Shown here: piece after piece, positions 1 to 6,863 of the stretch
Layout of the letters: each line of letters starts with the position of its first letter
How positions within the stretch are numbered: the first letter of the stretch is position 1
DNA from: DASUFH01 sp036274645
Lineage (GTDB): Bacteria > Acidobacteriota > Terriglobia > 20CM-2-55-15
Assembly (NCBI GenBank): GCA_036274645.1
Contig: DASUFH010000473.1
Coordinates: forward strand, 1 to 8,871
Direction of reading: 5' to 3'
Length of the DNA: 8,871 nt
Notes under the pieces: generated by a model
Seen by the model: the letters and a program-made list of their open reading frames with translations, nothing else
What the model was told of the DNA's origin: nothing
Database searches by the model: none
Program-made: the position numbers and the translations under genes

Positions 1-391
1 GAAGTCCCCGGGGCCTGGACGTGTCCGGCGCCGCGAGCAGGCGGTCGACTTCATCGAGCGTCAGATAGCGCGGCAAAGCCACAAATGCCCGCGGGGCTTC
101 CACGAGGCCGGTTGGATTGACGGTTGTCTGTTTTTCCAGAAGAAGGAACTTGTGCAGTCCGCGGACCGCCGCCAGCGCGCGGGCGGCAGACCGTGGTTTG
201 AGCCGGCGACGGTAAAGAAAAGTGATGAAGCCGGAAACGTCGCCAACGGCAACGTCCGTCAGGTGGAGAGTACCGAGACTTTTCCCATAAAGCTCCAGGT
301 CCCGGCTGTAAGCCTCGAGCGTGTTGAGGGCCGCGCCCTTTTCCACCCGCAGGTAGGCCAGATAACGATCGAACCAGTCCTGATTCGTCAT
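1..391 (-). CDS. Xer-type tyrosine recombinase, N-terminal part (cut by window edge)
   Basis: I translated this frame by hand from the ATG at 391-389; it stays open for 130 codons to the window edge. The protein begins MTNQDWFDRYLAYLRVEKGA and has NTLEAYSRDL at about residues 23-32, a hallmark of the N-terminal SAM-like core-binding domain of XerC/XerD. At about residues 109-122 it reads LPRYLTLDEVDRLL, the usual linker into the catalytic domain. The catalytic R-H-R-Y residues would lie beyond the window. Xer proteins resolve chromosome dimers at dif sites during division. The start codon overlaps the murJ stop by 4 bases (ATGA), which implies translational coupling. XerC and XerD cannot be told apart from this half. 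An integrase of a mobile element is less likely given the tight coupling to murJ. Confidence 0.88.
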   Translation of the reverse strand, partial: MTNQDWFDRYLAYLRVEKGAALNTLEAYSRDLELYGKSLGTLHLTDVAVGDVSGFITFLYRRRLKPRSAARALAAVRGLHKFLLLEKQTTVNPTGLVEAPRAFVALPRYLTLDEVDRLLAAPDTSRPRGL

Positions 392-1980
392 TCGAAACTC
401 TCGCTGCGACGCCGGGCTCGGACCGCAATCCAGAGTTCGCCGAGTTCGCGGGCGCCCAGAAGACGCGAGCCTCCGAGATAGGCGATGAGCCCCGCGCCGA
501 TCGCCACAGCGAGGGCCGCCGCCTTTTGAACAATCATGCCCTCATAGACATGGGGAGCGCGGATCACCGCAAGCGCGGTCACGGCCATAAGGGCCGACGC
601 GGCCACGGCCGCCGCGGCCGCCCGGCCGACCCCTCGTATCCCGAAATCTCCATGGCGCCGCAGGAAAACGACAATGAGGAATCCCGCGTTCAGGTAGGCT
701 GCGAGTGACGTCGACAGGGCTGGTCCGCCGCTGCCGAGCGACGAGCCGAAGGCCACATTCAGCGCGATATTTCCGCCGATGGCAGTCAGCGCCGCCAGCA
801 CCGGCGTGGTGGCCTCACCCGCCGCATAGAACGCCGGCGCCATGATCTTCACCAGCGAAAACGCAGGCAGGCCTAAAGCAAACAACAACAGCGGAGGCAT
901 GGTCAGCGCCGTGGCGCGCGCGTCAAAGGCGCCGTGCTGGAACAACGCCTCGATGATCGGCCCGCGCAACGCCGCCAGCCCGACCCCGGCGGGAATCGTG
1001 ACAAACAGAACCATGCGGCAGGCAAAGCCCATGGTGGATTTCATTTCCTCAATCCTGCCCTCCGCTACCTGATGCGCCAGCAAGGGAAGCGCGGCGGCCG
1101 AAATCGCCACGGCATAGCTGCCCAGCGCCAGTTCCACGACACGGTCGGCCAGGCCGATCGCCGTCACGCTGCCCTGTTCGAGACGTGACGCAAATTGCAG
1201 GCTGACCAGGACGTTGATCTGGAAGGCGCCCATTCCCAGAATCATCGGACCGATACGCGTCGCCACACGCCGGACTTCCGGATGGGCCAGCGCCCGGCTG
1301 ATTCCCGACCGCCACCGCGGACGCCAGCCGCCCGCGGCCAGAAACGGAATCTGAACCACCACCTGCAACGCGCCGCCGGCCACAACGCCGACCGCGAGGG
1401 CCATCGAGGCCGAAGAGAAGAAACCGGACAGAAACGAGGAACCGATGATCACCACATTGGCCACGATGGGCCCGAATGCCGGCGCGCCAAAACGCCGCAT
1501 GCCATGGAGAACGCCCATCGCCAGCGCGGCCAGCCCCATGAACAGCGCATAGGGGAACATGACCCGGCTCAACGTGACGACCATCTCCAGTTTGCCGGGA
1601 ACCGACGCAAAGCCGGACAGGAATACGCGCGCAATTTCGGGCGCGGCCAGCATGCCCAGCGCGGTAACGCCAAGCAGCGTTGTCGTCAAACCCAGCAGCG
1701 CCGCGTCCGCAAACTCCCAGACATCGTCGCCCTTTTCTTCCCGGCCGATCGCCAGATACCGTGAAAAGACCGGAATGAACGCCGCGCTGACGGCCCCTTC
1801 GCCGACAAGACGCCTCAGGAGGTTGGCAATCCGGTAGGCGGCGTTGAAGGCGTCCGCTTCGGCCCCCGCGCCGAGGAGATACGCAATCCGCGAATCGCGC
1901 GCATAGCCGAGAATGCGGCTGATCGCCGTGAAGGAACTGATCAGCGAAGCGGATTTCAGCAGACCGTGGCGCTCATTCAT
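388..1980 (-). CDS. murJ: MurJ lipid II flippase (MVF/MOP superfamily)
   Basis: This 530-residue, strongly hydrophobic protein has the normal MurJ length and should form about 14 membrane helices in the inner membrane, where it flips lipid II for peptidoglycan synthesis. The N-terminus carries the family signature: SRILGYARD at residues 21-29, ADAFNAAYRIANLLRRL at 42-58, then GEGAVSAAFIPVF. The Arg residues at about 22, 28 and 57 match the positively charged cavity residues known in the family (alignment from memory). Later segments such as GLADRVVELALGSYAVAIS also fit MurJ. The protein ends in a basic cytoplasmic tail (VRARRRSESFE). The ATG at 1980 starts exactly at the conserved region; no strong Shine-Dalgarno is visible. 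It lies 41 bases after the propeller gene and overlaps the Xer gene by 4 bases, so co-transcription with xer is likely. Confidence 0.95.
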   Translation of the reverse strand: MNERHGLLKSASLISSFTAISRILGYARDSRIAYLLGAGAEADAFNAAYRIANLLRRLVGEGAVSAAFIPVFSRYLAIGREEKGDDVWEFADAALLGLTTTLLGVTALGMLAAPEIARVFLSGFASVPGKLEMVVTLSRVMFPYALFMGLAALAMGVLHGMRRFGAPAFGPIVANVVIIGSSFLSGFFSSASMALAVGVVAGGALQVVVQIPFLAAGGWRPRWRSGISRALAHPEVRRVATRIGPMILGMGAFQINVLVSLQFASRLEQGSVTAIGLADRVVELALGSYAVAISAAALPLLAHQVAEGRIEEMKSTMGFACRMVLFVTIPAGVGLAALRGPIIEALFQHGAFDARATALTMPPLLLFALGLPAFSLVKIMAPAFYAAGEATTPVLAALTAIGGNIALNVAFGSSLGSGGPALSTSLAAYLNAGFLIVVFLRRHGDFGIRGVGRAAAAAVAASALMAVTALAVIRAPHVYEGMIVQKAAALAVAIGAGLIAYLGGSRLLGARELGELWIAVRARRRSESFE

Positions 1981-1989
1981 CGCGGCAAA

Positions 1990-2012
1990 GCGGTCCGTTC
2001 AGTGAAGACCGC
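1990..2012 (-). promoter_or_regulatory. Small hairpin just upstream of murJ
   Basis: The 41-base gap between the propeller gene and murJ holds a perfect 6-bp inverted repeat (GCGGTC / GACCGC). It can be extended inward by TTC/GAA around a 3-nt loop with a 2-nt bulge. Only three T residues follow on the minus strand, so it is not a convincing intrinsic terminator. It could attenuate read-through into murJ or slow mRNA decay, or it may be chance in GC-rich DNA. Confidence 0.25.
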
Positions 2013-2021
2013 ATCTGGCGC

Positions 2022-2963
2022 CTACCGGTAGGCCAGCCCATCCGGAGATCGCCCCACACCCACGCTGCCGGTCACCTTCCACGTGGCGGTATCGATGACC
2101 TGCACCTCGTTTGCGGAGCCACAGGAAACGAAGGCCGCCTTGCCGTCAACCGACACGACAACTCCCGTCGCGCCGCGCGCCGCAACCGTGGTCACCGCCT
2201 TGCGGCTCGCCGTATCGAGCACGGTTATGCCCGCGCCGCTGGAAGCGGCCAGCGCATGTTTTCCATCCGGAGTAAACGCGACTCGAAACGGCGACTGCCC
2301 GACCGGTATGGTCGCAACGGTTTCCCGTCTGGCCACGTCGATGACACTCAATGTGCCTTCGGGCACGTTCGATACCCAGATCTCCTTTTCGTCCGGTGAA
2401 AGGGCGATGCCTTCCCCTCCCCGGCCAACCGCAACATTGGCGGCAATCGTGTAGTTCCTCAGATCCAGGAATGAAACCGTGTTCGACTGCCGGTTGGTCA
2501 AATAAGCCCACGTCCCGGCCTTGTTGATCACAACCATATGCGTGCCGCCCTGATCCGTCGCAATCGAGCGCAGCACGGTATCCGTCGTCGCATCGATGAC
2601 CACGATCTTCTGAGCGCGTTCGCTGGTGATGACGGCCCGGCGCGAATCCGGCGTAAACGCCACGCCGTGGGGATACGCAAAATCGGAACTGGAAATCTTC
2701 TTCGTTTCGGCGAACGTCTTCAAATCCACAACGGAAACCGTGTTGTCGCCCGTATTCGGAACATAGGCCTTCAAACCGTCGGGCGCCAGCGCCAGCTCAT
2801 GCGGCCCGCGCCCCAACGTCACGGTCTGCGCCACCACCAGCGATCCGGCGCCGAAAACCGACATGGTGTTGGCTGCTTTGTTGATGACGAAAACCTGCGG
2901 GGTCGACGGGGTCTGAGAAAAGACGCCGGCCACCAGCGCCATCAGGGCAACAAACAACTTCAT
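2022..2963 (-). CDS. Secreted YVTN-family beta-propeller repeat protein
   Basis: The 313-residue product starts with a signal peptide (MKLFVALMALVAGVFS, then QTPSTPQ), so it is probably exported. The rest is a string of about seven repeats of roughly 40 residues. Each has the form (Y/F)V(T/S)N..xNTVSVxDxxT...xxxIxVGxxPxxxAxxPDGK, for example TGDNTVSVVDLKTF, RQSNTVSFLDLRNY and GTLSVIDVARRETVATIPVG. This is the YVTN/NHL-like seven-bladed propeller pattern. The protein ends at SPDGLAYR, so the last blade is probably closed by the N-terminal strand. No catalytic residues or extra domain are evident; such proteins are usually binding or scaffold proteins of unknown substrate. GGAGG lies 12 bases before the ATG, and a probable promoter is further upstream. 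It may be co-transcribed with murJ (41-base gap), but a functional link is not shown. Confidence 0.85.
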   Translation of the reverse strand: MKLFVALMALVAGVFSQTPSTPQVFVINKAANTMSVFGAGSLVVAQTVTLGRGPHELALAPDGLKAYVPNTGDNTVSVVDLKTFAETKKISSSDFAYPHGVAFTPDSRRAVITSERAQKIVVIDATTDTVLRSIATDQGGTHMVVINKAGTWAYLTNRQSNTVSFLDLRNYTIAANVAVGRGGEGIALSPDEKEIWVSNVPEGTLSVIDVARRETVATIPVGQSPFRVAFTPDGKHALAASSGAGITVLDTASRKAVTTVAARGATGVVVSVDGKAAFVSCGSANEVQVIDTATWKVTGSVGVGRSPDGLAYR

Positions 2964-2975
2964 GATCGACTCGGC

Positions 2976-2980
2976 CCTCC
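2976..2980 (-). promoter_or_regulatory. Shine-Dalgarno (GGAGG) of the beta-propeller gene
   Basis: GGAGG on the minus strand lies 12 bases before the ATG at 2963. The spacing is slightly long, but it is one of the better ribosome binding sites in the window and supports this start codon. Confidence 0.55.
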
Positions 2981-2993
2981 ATCAAAGCGCCCT

Positions 2994-3023
2994 ATTGTAG
3001 CCCGCGCTTTCCGCATCGTCCAA
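2994..3023 (-). promoter_or_regulatory. Candidate sigma70-type promoter of the beta-propeller gene
   Basis: On the minus strand there is a TACAAT -10 box (2999-2994, five of six consensus bases). It lies 18 bases after a weak TTGGAC -35 box (3023-3018). Transcription would begin around 2987, giving a leader of about 24 nt that includes the GGAGG ribosome binding site. The -35 match is poor, so this is a prediction from the position and the good -10 box. Confidence 0.4.
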
Positions 3024-3049
3024 CCGGATACGATTCCCTTTCCCGCTCT

Positions 3050-3186
3050 GGTTGTCCATGGTTCATTGCCGGTTATCGATTGTGAAATGAAGCTCTTTCA
3101 TTGTTCGCTGGGACGGTGTTGCCGGAATTGGACAATGAAAGAAGTCCATTTCACGATCGATAACAGGCAATGGAAAATGGACAACC
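3050..3186. repeat. Large imperfect palindrome (two 55-nt arms, 27-nt loop)
   Basis: The left arm 3050-3104 and the right arm 3132-3186 are reverse complements at 47 of 55 positions by direct comparison; the loop is 3105-3131. The outer ends (GGTTGTCCAT) and the inner ends (TTTCATTGT) match perfectly. The stem can extend outward by about 8 bp (3037-3044 with 3187-3194) if a 5-nt bulge on the left is allowed. The left arm also contains a small local hairpin (AATGAA at 3086-3091 with TTCATT at 3097-3102). Size and intergenic position suggest a MITE- or REP-like repeat, or a structured RNA. I see no transposase and no clear target-site duplication. Confidence 0.85.
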
Positions 3187-3280
3187 GGGGAAGGACCGAT
3201 CCTCCAGGGCAGGTGATTTTCCCGTGTCCTCTGGAATTTGCAGCGCCTCTCCCCTATGCTTCCGGCTGGAAACACACGGC

Positions 3281-3343
3281 ATGAGTATCGCGTCACGACC
3301 CAGGACCCGCTTGGCCCCGCGCCGCGCCACCCGCTTCCCATGA
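3281..3343 (+). CDS. Possible 20-residue Arg-rich leader peptide overlapping the GT4 start
   Basis: An ATG at 3281 opens a 20-codon ORF, MSIASRPRTRLAPRRATRFP. Its TGA stop (3341-3343) overlaps the ATG of the glycosyltransferase at 3340 in the ATGA arrangement. GGAAA lies 8 bases upstream as a weak ribosome binding site. Six of 20 residues are Arg. It could be a translationally coupled leader, but ORFs this short arise by chance, and there is no homology evidence. Confidence 0.2.
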   Translation: MSIASRPRTRLAPRRATRFP

Positions 3344-4491
3344 AACTGATGCTGCTTATTCCGCACGTGGCGGACGGAGGGGCCGAAAAGCTTCTCTCCC
3401 AGTTGTCGTGTGGCCTGCGGGCCGACGAACTTGTTGTGACGGTGTTCGAAAGGCGGGTCGACTACGCGCTTGGCGGACGCGTCATCTCGCTGGACGCCCC
3501 GATCCACCGCGGCGTTATCCACCGCCTGACCGGTCTGGCCAGACGCTTCATGCGTTTTCGAAAGGTCCTCCGCGAGGAGCAGCCCGACGTCGTGCTCAGT
3601 TTCATGGGTGAGGCGAACATCCTCAATGCGCTGCTCGCGCCGCGCCCGATTCTGACAGTGCACAACCATCTTTCGAGTCTGCGACGGTTCAGCCACAGCC
3701 GCATGGAATCGTGGCTGAGTGAACTGCTCATCAGGAGGCTGTATCCCCGCGGAACGGTGGTCACGGTATCCAGCGCCGTGCGACAGGACATGATCGAGGT
3801 ATTCAAGGTGCCGGCGGATCGCGTGACGGTAATCCCCAACGCCATCGATCCCGACGAAGTGCGCCGGCTGGCGGATGAACCGGTGGAACTTCCGTGGAAG
3901 CCCGGCCTACCCGTCATTCTGACGGCCGGCCGGTTGACTGCGCTGAAAGGCCAGGGCCATCTGATCAAGGCGTTTGCCCGGGCGCGCCGGCAGACGCCAT
4001 GTCAACTGGCGATCCTGGGCGCGGGGGAATTGGAGTCCGAACTGCGCGAGACCGCGCGGCAGGCGGGCGTCGAAAGCGACACCTTCTTCCTCGGAAGGCA
4101 GTCGAACCCCTGGAAATTCATGGCGCGCGCCGACGTGTTTGTGTTGCCTTCGTTGACCGAGGCGTTCGGACTGGTCCTGGTGGAAGCGATGGCCTGCGGC
4201 GTACCGGTGATCTCCACCGACTGCCCCGGCGCCGGGCGCGACATTCTCGCGCCGAACCTCCCTCCCGACGCGTCGATCGACCGCGCGTTTTTCGGAGACT
4301 ACGGCGTCCTGGTACCCGTCGGTAACGAAGATGAATTGGCCGCGGCCATCCTGCGCTTTCTCAACGACAAGGGCGTTGCAAAGCGTTATGCGGAGTCCGG
4401 ACCGGATCGTAGCCGCGAGTTCAGTTATCCGGGTTTTCTGGAACGATACCAGCGGTTGATCGAGTCGGCGGCGCAGTCACATCCACTTTGA
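3340..4491 (+). CDS. GT4-family glycosyltransferase (GT-B fold)
   Basis: The 383-residue protein has the two-domain GT-B layout. The N-terminal domain begins at once with MKLMLLIPHVADGGAEKLLS, the glycine-rich acceptor-side loop typical of the family. The C-terminal domain has VIPNAID (164-170), TAGRLTALKGQGHLIKAF (195-212), LGAGE (226-230) and TEAFGLVLVEAMACG. The last contains the E-x7-E motif (Glu274, Glu282) that binds the nucleotide-sugar donor. It probably adds a sugar to a lipid-linked glycan at the cytoplasmic face of the membrane; donor and acceptor are unknown. The frame is open upstream to a TTG at 3238 and an ATG at 3256, but the family fold starts at 3340, so I chose that ATG; no strong Shine-Dalgarno is seen. 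It is the only plus-strand gene here. Its last residues (AAQSHPL) and its stop lie in the 38-bp tandem repeat, so the original C-terminus may have differed. Confidence 0.9.
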   Translation: MKLMLLIPHVADGGAEKLLSQLSCGLRADELVVTVFERRVDYALGGRVISLDAPIHRGVIHRLTGLARRFMRFRKVLREEQPDVVLSFMGEANILNALLAPRPILTVHNHLSSLRRFSHSRMESWLSELLIRRLYPRGTVVTVSSAVRQDMIEVFKVPADRVTVIPNAIDPDEVRRLADEPVELPWKPGLPVILTAGRLTALKGQGHLIKAFARARRQTPCQLAILGAGELESELRETARQAGVESDTFFLGRQSNPWKFMARADVFVLPSLTEAFGLVLVEAMACGVPVISTDCPGAGRDILAPNLPPDASIDRAFFGDYGVLVPVGNEDELAAAILRFLNDKGVAKRYAESGPDRSREFSYPGFLERYQRLIESAAQSHPL

Positions 4492-4626
4492 TCGGGGTCC
4501 GACCGGCGGCGCAGTCACATCCACTTTGATCGCGGTCCGACCGGCGGCGCAGTCACATCCACTTTGATCGCGGTCCGACTGGCTGTGCAGTCACATCCAC
4601 TTTGATCGGGGTCCGACCGGCTGTGC
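4466..4626. repeat. 38-bp tandem repeat array, four units, at a convergent gene junction
   Basis: Four adjacent 38-bp units start at 4474, 4512, 4550 and 4588. Eight bases of matching sequence precede the first unit (CGGCGGCG), and the match ends after one base of a fifth. All units share CAGTCACATCCACTTTGATC. They differ only at unit positions 22 (G,C,C,G), 31 (T in unit 3), 35 and 37 (G/C in units 1-2, T/T in units 3-4). Each unit contains the small palindrome CGGTC-C-GACCG, imperfect in unit 3. Each carries TGA on the plus strand (in TTTGATC) and TGA on the minus strand (in GTCAC). The plus-strand GT4 gene stops in unit 1 and the minus-strand GT2 gene stops in unit 4. No spacers separate the units, so this is not a CRISPR array. 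Confidence 0.95.
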
Positions 4627-5544
4627 TCTGGCGGTATGCGAAAGCACCCGGTCCGGAATACGACCGAGAAGCCAACCCAAATCACCCTGCAGCGTATACC
4701 ACGCGATTCTCTGCAGCCGGGCAAGGTTGCGCAATGCCGATCCGGGGATGGATCTCACCGGAAACTTCGCATAGCGTTTCCGGATGATGTTGGTTTCGCG
4801 GCGTCCCACCTCGTTAATGGCGTCGCTCTTCTGCTCGGAATGAAGCCGAAATGCTGCCAGGAAGTGGCGCGTATGAACGAATCGCGCGCCGCCGGCCATG
4901 AACCGCGCAAACAGATCCATGTCGAACGCAAATTGAAACGCCGGATCCATGCCACCGGCCTTCCGATACATCTCGGCAGTCCAGAACGTCGATTGCTGCG
5001 GAAGGTCCGAACCGCCGTAAACGTAGCCGAGGCGGGAAAACGGGGTCTGCCGCCGTTCACCGACCAGATGGCTTTCCCGATCCATCCAGTGCATGTTGCC
5101 GTACAGCACATCCGCGTTCGCCCCGGCGAACACCGCGCCAATGTGGTTCAAGGCGCCTGGAAGATAGAGATCGTCTGAGTTGAGATAAGCCATCACCGCG
5201 CCGCTGGCGCGGGCAAAGCCCCTGCCGATCGCGTCGGCGGCGCCGTTGTCGCGGGCGCTGGTCCATGAAGCGAGAAACTTCTCGTACTTCCGGATCACCT
5301 CGACGCTGCCGTCGTTGGATCCCCCGTCCATGACGATGTATTCCAGGTCCGGGTAACCCTGCAGCAGCACCGACCGCATCGTTTCTTCGATGAATTCAGC
5401 CTGATTGTAGGAAGGAGTGACGACACTGACACGCGGCCAGGCCACGGACTCGGCCCGGCCGGCCGGAGGAGTCTCTTCGGTCCATGGCCACCCTGCCTTC
5501 CCGGGCGGGGGAGCGGGAAGTTCGTCAAGTCGCGGACAACGCAC
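4591..5544 (-). CDS. GT2-family glycosyltransferase (GT-A fold)
   Basis: From the GTG at 5544 the product has 317 residues. The N-terminus MRCPRLDELPAPPPGKAGWP is a Pro-rich lead-in that I recall from related GT2 proteins (LPPPPPGKTGWPW type). The catalytic domain follows: PRVSVVTPSYNQAEFIEETM (37-56), YIVMDGGSNDGS (69-80) with the nucleotide-binding Asp73, the metal-binding NSDD (122-125, DxD equivalent), QQSTFW (183-188) and FDMDLF (207-212). FRLHSEQKS (232-240) closes the domain. It would transfer a sugar from a nucleotide donor in glycan assembly. An upstream start at 5646 is possible but would overlap the FAD gene by 94 bases; GTG at 5544 leaves an 8-base gap with AGGGAAG just before it. 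The last residues (about 309-317, ending in PRSKWM) are encoded by the tandem repeat. Confidence 0.9.
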   Translation of the reverse strand: MRCPRLDELPAPPPGKAGWPWTEETPPAGRAESVAWPRVSVVTPSYNQAEFIEETMRSVLLQGYPDLEYIVMDGGSNDGSVEVIRKYEKFLASWTSARDNGAADAIGRGFARASGAVMAYLNSDDLYLPGALNHIGAVFAGANADVLYGNMHWMDRESHLVGERRQTPFSRLGYVYGGSDLPQQSTFWTAEMYRKAGGMDPAFQFAFDMDLFARFMAGGARFVHTRHFLAAFRLHSEQKSDAINEVGRRETNIIRKRYAKFPVRSIPGSALRNLARLQRIAWYTLQGDLGWLLGRIPDRVLSHTARAQPVGPRSKWM

Positions 5545-5552
5545 GGGCTTCC

Positions 5553-6863
5553 CTAGCGGCGCGCCCCGGCCAGTTCGCCGGCCATGACGGATTCGGCGGC
5601 GGCCTTTCCGCTCAGAATGGAATCTTCCATCGAGAAGTAATCCCATCGTCCGTAGCGCCCGGCCGGAAAAATGGAGTTCGCCTCAAGGTATCCGATGAGC
5701 GACGCGAGATATTTCTCGCGGTTGCGGTCGAACACGACATACGCAAACGGAATATCGAGCGTGTTGACCGTGAGGATCTGATCGTCGGGCCGGAGAACGC
5801 CGCAAGCCTGAAGGCCTTCATAACAGCGTTCCAGCGACTCCCCGAGATGCGGCCGCTGACCGTGACGGTATGTAATTTCGATATAGACCGAGCTGGTTCC
5901 TGCCGGCGCGACCGACTTCGAAAAGTTCGACGGGAATCCCGCCCGCGAAAATACGAAGCGATCCTCCGGGAAATACACCCAGTGCTGGTCGCTGATGCCC
6001 GGACGCGCCACGCCGATATTGAAGTTCAGAACGGAAATGACGGAAAGCGCCTCCGCGGCCGCGCGCAGATCGCCGGGGGCGTCATCCATCAACCGATAGA
6101 CGATCGGCAGCGGTATCGTGGAAATCAGCGCTTCATAGCTCTCTTCCCGGCCGTTGGCGAAACGGACCACCTTGCGCCGGACGTCGATCCGCTCGAGCTT
6201 GTGTCCCGTGTGCACCGCGCGGAGCGGCTCGGCAAGCGCGGCCGGCAGGCACTCGATGCCGCCATTTTCCGGATAGAGGAACTTCGGGTTGTATCCCATA
6301 CCGCGGTTCGTCAGTCCGAGCGCGCCGTTGACGACCTCCTCCAGCTTGGGCTTCGGAATCGCCCAGCTCATCCAATCGACCGTAATTTCCCGCAGGTCGC
6401 GTTTCCAGAACTTCTCGTTGTACGGAAGCATGAAATGCTTCGCGATGCCCTCACCGAAGGTATTCACCGCCCATTCGTGGAAATTGCGCGATTCGACCTG
6501 CCCGCGCTGCATCGATTCCACAAATCCGATCAGGCATTCCTTCACCACTTCCAGCGGCAACCCGAACGTATGCGCCTGGAATGGGTACGGCGTGACAACC
6601 CCCTTCGAATAGATGGACGCGAAGCGCTCGTGGGGACGCATCCGGCCAGGCAGAATGCGATCGATCAGATCGCGCGTGTACGGATTCTTCAGGTGCACGA
6701 GGTGCCCCGTGCAATCAAAGGTGAATCCGTCCTGCCGGAACGACCGGCACAAACCGCCCACCTTCTCTTCCCTTTCGAAGAGAATCGGCGCCTGTTCCTC
6801 GAGATGGAAGGCGGCGCTCAGGCCAGCCAGACCACCGCCAATGACCACAACTTTCTTCTTCAT
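5553..6863 (-). CDS. FAD-dependent oxidoreductase, UDP-galactopyranose-mutase-like / amine-oxidase superfamily
   Basis: This 436-residue protein starts with a Rossmann FAD-binding motif, VVVIGGGLAGLSAAFHLEE (GxGxxG at 9-14). An acidic residue after the second strand (Glu30) and the EKVGGLCRSF segment (33-42) match the FAD-containing amine-oxidase/UDP-galactopyranose-mutase superfamily (COG1232-like). FDCTGHLVHL and YPFQAHTFGLPLEVVKECL are also seen in mutase-like proteins of polysaccharide loci. It may interconvert or oxidise a sugar nucleotide for the glycan built by its neighbours. True UDP-galactopyranose mutase activity cannot be claimed; a protoporphyrinogen-oxidase-like or desaturase-like role is possible. 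The ATG at 6863 overlaps the stop of a duplicated micro-ORF (ATGA), and GT2 follows after 8 bases, so the gene is part of a tight operon. Confidence 0.85.
   Translation of the reverse strand: MKKKVVVIGGGLAGLSAAFHLEEQAPILFEREEKVGGLCRSFRQDGFTFDCTGHLVHLKNPYTRDLIDRILPGRMRPHERFASIYSKGVVTPYPFQAHTFGLPLEVVKECLIGFVESMQRGQVESRNFHEWAVNTFGEGIAKHFMLPYNEKFWKRDLREITVDWMSWAIPKPKLEEVVNGALGLTNRGMGYNPKFLYPENGGIECLPAALAEPLRAVHTGHKLERIDVRRKVVRFANGREESYEALISTIPLPIVYRLMDDAPGDLRAAAEALSVISVLNFNIGVARPGISDQHWVYFPEDRFVFSRAGFPSNFSKSVAPAGTSSVYIEITYRHGQRPHLGESLERCYEGLQACGVLRPDDQILTVNTLDIPFAYVVFDRNREKYLASLIGYLEANSIFPAGRYGRWDYFSMEDSILSGKAAAESVMAGELAGARR

Larger units (their letters stand above)
2964..3339. other. Divergent intergenic region, about 376 bases
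   Basis: This gap separates the minus-strand propeller gene from the plus-strand GT4 gene. It holds the candidate promoter (2994-3023), the palindrome (3050-3186) and a possible leader ORF (3281-3343). Reading frames that cross it have no recognisable protein content. The palindromic part is visibly richer in A and T than the flanking genes. I see no clear promoter for the plus-strand gene. Confidence 0.6.

Noticed and set aside
1195..1764. Plus-strand open frame of 189 codons inside murJ
   Set aside because: It is rich in Arg, Gln and His, as expected for the antisense frame of a hydrophobic GC-rich gene.
3030..3200. Target-site duplication around the palindrome
   Set aside because: I could not find matching direct repeats at its borders; the flanks instead weakly continue the inverted repeat.
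3255..3267. TATGCTTCCGGCT, identical to part of the E. coli lac promoter
   Set aside because: The match is short, there is no properly spaced -35 box and nothing else of the lac region is present; most likely chance.
2538..3284. Plus-strand open frame of 248 codons crossing the propeller gene and the palindrome
   Set aside because: It is Arg-rich, antisense to a well-supported gene and runs through the palindrome; no domain is visible.
4466..4626. CRISPR array
   Set aside because: The 38-bp units are directly adjacent with no variable spacers, and no cas genes are present.
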